This document shows positions 38,622-42,271 of a DNA stretch of 42,271 nt, in pieces (the stretch's first letter is position 1; each line of letters starts with the position of its first letter). This DNA is from a virus, in IMG/VR virus record IMGVR_UViG_3300045741_000550, positions 1-42,271 of that record. The stretch is one strand, 5' to 3'. The translations under genes and the position numbers were made by a program. The notes under the pieces are model-generated. The model was not told where the DNA came from and did not search any database. It was given only the letters and a program-made list of their open reading frames with translations.

Positions 38622-40394
38622 ATGGCAAATGCAAACACTCTTTTTCCGGAATTGCAGATCAACGGCGCTTTGAAGCCTAATGGTGGGAAATTTGGCGCGC
38701 AGTATGGTTTGTTTCGACTTCCCGATGGACGACTCGCTCGCGCTGTAGACCCAAATGCTGATAACGGGCCATACAGTCAAATCGACATGCAGGGAAGTAA
38801 CCAGTTCTACTTCCAGCCGAGTACGCCACTTCCGATAACCGGTTGGACCGGCGTTCCCCATGACGATGACAACGGTGGAATTGCCTACAACACGCCGAAT
38901 TACCAAGATCCGTTCGAGGCTGGAAGAGTGAGTCGGGCGACCATTGGCGGCAAGCAGTTCTACGTCTACAACGAGGAGCCGACTACTGGAAGCCACGATG
39001 TAACGACTGGTGGGGAATCGTATCTGGAAGGCTTAGGGACGAGTGTTCTCGGGGGTTTAATGGGAGGGGGACTTGCAAGTCTTAACAGCTTTGGAAACGC
39101 TGTTGAGGCCGCTGGTGGGTTGAGCAATTTCGTGTCGAATACTGGTTCGAACCTTTCCGATTACTTCTCAAATCTGTTTTCGGGTGGAAGCGGAAGTACT
39201 CCGGTTTTCCCCACAGATTTGGGGGTGAAAAATTTTGCAGATGTTACAATGCCAATTTCCGCGTCTGGAGGTGATACGATGAGCTGGGCTGAAAACTTTG
39301 GATTAACACCGGAGCAGTGGAAATCCATGGAAATACTCGATATGTATACCCCTTCCGGAACTGATTGGATGAGTAAACTGGCTCCTGGGGGAATTGGTCC
39401 CGATTTCGGTTTGGATCCAGAACTTTTGAAACAATTTACCAATGCGAGTGCCGTTCCGTCCCAAAGTATGTTGGATGAGCTTTGGCGGACAGCGGGACTC
39501 GACCCCGCTGAAATGCGAACTCCGGTAACTACTCCGGGTCTGACCACGAATTTGGCCAATAGCGCCTCGGGAGTACCCACAATCGATCTTGGACCTTTGG
39601 GGCCGATGTATGATACTCTTCGACAAATTCCTGGGATTGGCAAGATTCTGCCCGGGTTTGCTGCAAATGCTGTTGGTGGAGGTGCGGGAGGTACAGGTGG
39701 GGGTACCGGGTCGTCTGCGGGGGCTTTGCCGGCAATTATTGGTGCTCTTTTAGGCGCGACGCAAGGACAGCCCGCCCCGATTTCTACCACGCAAACCCCC
39801 TGGGCTCCTGCAATTCCGTACATGCAGAATGCACTGCAAGGAGTGCAAACTGCAGCGGGAAATGCACATCTTAATTTGCCGGATGTTCCCCAGATCACGC
39901 CCTTTACCGGGACGATGTCGCCTGAGTATATTCAACAGGCAATCGAAGCCGCGCTGTCTCCGGTAACGCAAACATTGCAACGCCAGGTTTTGCCCCAGAT
40001 TAACGCGAATTCGGCGGGAGCTGGTGCGCTCGGGGGAACGAGGCAAGGGGTTGCGCAGGGACTTGCCGTGAGTGATTGGGAAAAAACGGCGGGGAACATT
40101 GCGGCGGGGATGCGGCAGAATTACGACGTTACCCGCGCGAAAGAGGCGTTGGATGCGTGGACGGCAAATACCAACGCAACACAACAGACGTATCAAAACC
40201 AGGTCGGGGCGGCAACGGCAAATGCAACGTTCCCTATCAACACAGCACTTTCTTTTGCCAACGCAGCCAACGCAGCAGGAGGCGGGGGGAGGAGTACGGT
40301 GACTCCGCTTCCGACAACTCCGTGGTGGCAAACCGCACTTGGCGGGGCGTTGGCGGCAGATACAGTGGCAAACAAAGTGTTCTCGGACCGTTAG
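38622..40394 (+). CDS. Ejection (internal virion) protein, Gly/Ala-rich, 590 aa
   Basis: The C-terminal half (PEYIQQAIEAALSPV, then QINANSAGAGALGGTRQGVA) matches a motif common in podovirus ejection proteins, and Gly-rich linkers (GGGAGGTGGGTGSSAGA) divide the chain. The N-terminal half is of mixed composition. It would be stored in the head and pass into the host envelope with the DNA. It is followed by another Ala-rich ejection-type gene. Confidence 0.78.
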   Translation: MANANTLFPELQINGALKPNGGKFGAQYGLFRLPDGRLARAVDPNADNGPYSQIDMQGSNQFYFQPSTPLPITGWTGVPHDDDNGGIAYNTPNYQDPFEAGRVSRATIGGKQFYVYNEEPTTGSHDVTTGGESYLEGLGTSVLGGLMGGGLASLNSFGNAVEAAGGLSNFVSNTGSNLSDYFSNLFSGGSGSTPVFPTDLGVKNFADVTMPISASGGDTMSWAENFGLTPEQWKSMEILDMYTPSGTDWMSKLAPGGIGPDFGLDPELLKQFTNASAVPSQSMLDELWRTAGLDPAEMRTPVTTPGLTTNLANSASGVPTIDLGPLGPMYDTLRQIPGIGKILPGFAANAVGGGAGGTGGGTGSSAGALPAIIGALLGATQGQPAPISTTQTPWAPAIPYMQNALQGVQTAAGNAHLNLPDVPQITPFTGTMSPEYIQQAIEAALSPVTQTLQRQVLPQINANSAGAGALGGTRQGVAQGLAVSDWEKTAGNIAAGMRQNYDVTRAKEALDAWTANTNATQQTYQNQVGAATANATFPINTALSFANAANAAGGGGRSTVTPLPTTPWWQTALGGALAADTVANKVFSDR

Positions 40395-40403
40395 GAGAAA
40401 ATC

Positions 40404-41684
40404 ATGGCCGGTTTCAATATGGCGGATCAAACCAATTTTGAGATGAACACTCAACCCATCGTTCCCCTCGGACCCACAATGCCGGCTCCGGTTGCGGTTC
40501 CTCCTCCTGTTGTGCCACCGATGCAAAGCCCGGAGTTGCAGGCTCAACAACCGTTGATTCCGAGGGAAATGCTCTCACAGTTGTTGGCAAAGGCGCTGGG
40601 AACACCACAAGCCTCTCCGGAGGATATGGTAACGGCAAAGTTCAAGATCGCACAAGCCCTCCTCCAGCCCAGGATGCAAGGGCAAAGTGTGGCCGGGAAT
40701 ATCGGGAATGCGTTGGGTGCGGGGGTGGATACTGTTAATGCGTCGCAGGAAAGGGCGCGGCAACAGGCGGTTCAGAATGCTCAGCTAGCGTCCACGATTG
40801 GAGCCCAAGATACTCAAACGCGCCAAGCAGAAATGTCGATGGCGCAGGCTGCGCAGAAGTTCCCGTTGGAAATGAAGAAGCTAACGGAAGAAGTGCAGCA
40901 ATTGAAGGTGGAGGGACGAATCAAGGAGGCGCAGGCAATTGTGGCGGAGTTTCAATCGAACCCGGCGCGGTTGCTTGAGGATTACAAAACGAAGTTGGAA
41001 AAGACCCGGGCGGAAACAGGAAAAGCCGAGGCGGAAGCGAAAAAGGCTACGGCGGAAGCGACCATTGTGGCTCCCGCCCATGCAGCGTATTACACTGCTG
41101 CGGGCGAGGCGGAGAGAAATCGAACTGCTGCGTTGGACAATACCAAGGTGCAAATGCTTAATACTCCAGATGGGGTGTTTGAGTATGACCCGCAGGCGAA
41201 GAAGATGCGACATATCCGGCCTGGCCTGACACAGGCTGAGGCGTTTGCACAAGCGAAAAAGGAGTTGGATTCTCCTTGGGGTCCTACCCCTACGGAAAAG
41301 ATCCGATTGCGAGCACAGGAGTTGATGCAACCAAAAGCAGTTCCGGTGGACTTGACGGGAACTGGAGTTGCGCCAGCAACCGCAGCAGCAGCGGCTCCTG
41401 CACAAGCTACTCCCTCCGCAACAACGGAAACTTCTGTGAGGATAGCCCGTCGACGTGCAGATGGGGGAATTGAAGTAGATGTTCCTCGTATGAGTGCAAG
41501 ATCAAGGCTGGGTGCTGATGCTAACCTTTCCGATGGAGACAAGAAAAAGCTCATCGCAGGAAAGTATCGAAAGCTGATTCCCGGTGCGGGGGATGAAGAT
41601 CGAGTGGAGTATGGTCAACTCTCAAGCACGGATGAACGGCTGGCTTGGTTGCGTGAACGCGCGCAGGCGCGTGGGTTGGAATAA
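40404..41684 (+). CDS. Ala/Glu-rich coiled-coil ejection protein, 426 aa
   Basis: Long helical, Ala/Glu/Lys/Gln-rich protein with a central coiled coil (residues about 110-240, e.g. RAETGKAEAEAKKATAEA) and a Pro-rich N-terminus. The pattern matches internal virion proteins that form a channel for DNA transfer. TTAGGAG precedes the ATG. It lies between the 590-aa ejection protein and the start of the giant polyvalent gene. Confidence 0.75.
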   Translation: MAGFNMADQTNFEMNTQPIVPLGPTMPAPVAVPPPVVPPMQSPELQAQQPLIPREMLSQLLAKALGTPQASPEDMVTAKFKIAQALLQPRMQGQSVAGNIGNALGAGVDTVNASQERARQQAVQNAQLASTIGAQDTQTRQAEMSMAQAAQKFPLEMKKLTEEVQQLKVEGRIKEAQAIVAEFQSNPARLLEDYKTKLEKTRAETGKAEAEAKKATAEATIVAPAHAAYYTAAGEAERNRTAALDNTKVQMLNTPDGVFEYDPQAKKMRHIRPGLTQAEAFAQAKKELDSPWGPTPTEKIRLRAQELMQPKAVPVDLTGTGVAPATAAAAAPAQATPSATTETSVRIARRRADGGIEVDVPRMSARSRLGADANLSDGDKKKLIAGKYRKLIPGAGDEDRVEYGQLSSTDERLAWLRERAQARGLE

Positions 41685-41721
41685 GTTGGGATTAAAAGCC
41701 TAATAACCCCAGGAAATTCTC

Positions 41722-42271
41722 ATGGCAAAAGTATTCGAGTTTGAAGGCCAAAGATACCATTTTCAGGACTATGTTCCTGATGATGTTGCCTTGGAAAAGA
41801 TTAAAGAACTTAGCCAGCCGGCGAGTTGGGCGGATACCGCTGGGCAAATCTTGCCTGAAACGCGCCGACAGTTGGTCGAAACCGTCGCTGGGACAAAAGG
41901 CGCGCTGGGAGATGTGTTTAAGATCCCTTCTTGGGTAGAGGAGGCACAGCGAGTTCGGAGTGAAGTTACCTCTGAGCGGAATATCCAAACCCCGTTGAAT
42001 CTTTCAATGGGGCAAGAAGCGTTGATCTCAGGAGGAGCGAGTGCGCTGACGCAGTTGCCGTCCCTGGCGGCAAGTGCAGTTGGTGCTCCCTTTCTTGCGG
42101 CGCGGGTTGGGTTGAAGGAAGCTGCAAAAGCGTTGGCTTCAAGCACCACAACCCTCATGGGTGCACAAACGGGGTTGCAAAAATACGGAGAGTCACGGGA
42201 TTATGGGTTTTCGCCGACTCGAAGTGCGGTGCATGGGTTGATCCATGGGTTGGTGGAGAAGTACACAGAAT
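41722..42271 (+). CDS. 5' part of the giant polyvalent protein, cut by the window edge
   Basis: ATG at 41722 has AGGAAATTCTC upstream. The open frame (at least 183 residues) starts with FEFEGQRYHFQDYVPDDVAL, a short module like those at the N-terminus of podovirus ejection proteins, then a Gly/Ala-rich helical region (GASALTQLPSLAASAVGAP) that could contact membrane. It ends at the edge with KYTE. If the last two bases of the window are the first two (AT), the frame continues exactly into the open frame at position 2, giving one protein of about 1818 residues. Confidence 0.7.
   Translation, partial: MAKVFEFEGQRYHFQDYVPDDVALEKIKELSQPASWADTAGQILPETRRQLVETVAGTKGALGDVFKIPSWVEEAQRVRSEVTSERNIQTPLNLSMGQEALISGGASALTQLPSLAASAVGAPFLAARVGLKEAAKALASSTTTLMGAQTGLQKYGESRDYGFSPTRSAVHGLIHGLVEKYTE

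Noticed and set aside
39161-40550. Two long minus-strand frames opposite the ejection protein gene
   Set aside because: They mirror the Gly/Ala-rich ejection gene, overlap each other and have Pro/Arg-rich text typical of shadow frames.
1-42271. Prophage or transposon features (integrase, transposase, attachment sites)
   Set aside because: No such gene or terminal repeat was seen; the gene set fits a virulent phage.

Overview
The window looks like most or all of the genome of a virulent, podovirus-like tailed bacteriophage, probably of a Gram-negative bacterium. It carries a full head and packaging set (small terminase, large terminase, portal, scaffold, major capsid protein), short-tail components (head-tail adaptor, tail hub-like protein, Ala/Gly-rich ejection proteins, a giant polyvalent ejection protein), and its own replication and recombination genes. 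I see no integrase, repressor, phage RNA polymerase, tRNA or rRNA gene. The three promoters I can recognise are host sigma70-like (TTGACA with 17-bp spacers), and ribosome binding sites are of the AGGAG type.

Layout. Positions 2-4906 (+) are the 3' part of a giant virion protein with a GHKL-type ATPase motif set and an HExxHxxxxxH zincin motif. The 5' part of a similar gene runs off the right end (41722-42271), and the two halves join in frame if the ends overlap by two bases, so the window may be a linearised circle. Positions 4871-19812 (-) are one leftward early block. Its distal half holds a DUF3987 ATPase, a uracil-DNA-glycosylase/family A DNA polymerase fusion, a ParB/DNA-methyltransferase fusion, a small protein with an SSB-like tail, an M15 peptidase, a Sak4-like ATPase and a Cas4-like nuclease. 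Its promoter-proximal half (13.9-19.8 kb) is a string of small proteins, many with paired CxxC motifs, joined by ATGA, GTGA or TAATG overlaps.

Positions 19813-20404 have no gene but contain the most striking DNA structure here: inverted arrays of 10-bp-phased ATCTAC-like units (six on one side, five on the other) with DnaA-box-like ends, flanking a 127-bp spacer with a poly(A) tract. This looks like a replication origin or another nucleoprotein-assembly site. A single leftward gene (20405-20998) with its own promoter, operator-like palindromes and terminator follows. Positions 20999-21419 hold that promoter and three tandem hairpins upstream of the small terminase gene.

Positions 21420-42271 (+) are the rightward late block: packaging, portal, small virion proteins, a G+C-rich insert with a double-LamG protein, scaffold, capsid, two glycosyltransferase-like proteins, head-tail adaptor, tail fibre-like and tail hub-like proteins, and ejection proteins. 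Replication would run on host RNA polymerase and the phage's own polymerase. Recombination would use the Sak4-like/Cas4-like/SSB-tail cluster, and packaging the terminase pair with the neighbouring nuclease-like protein. The polyvalent protein and the two Ala-rich proteins would be delivered with the DNA.
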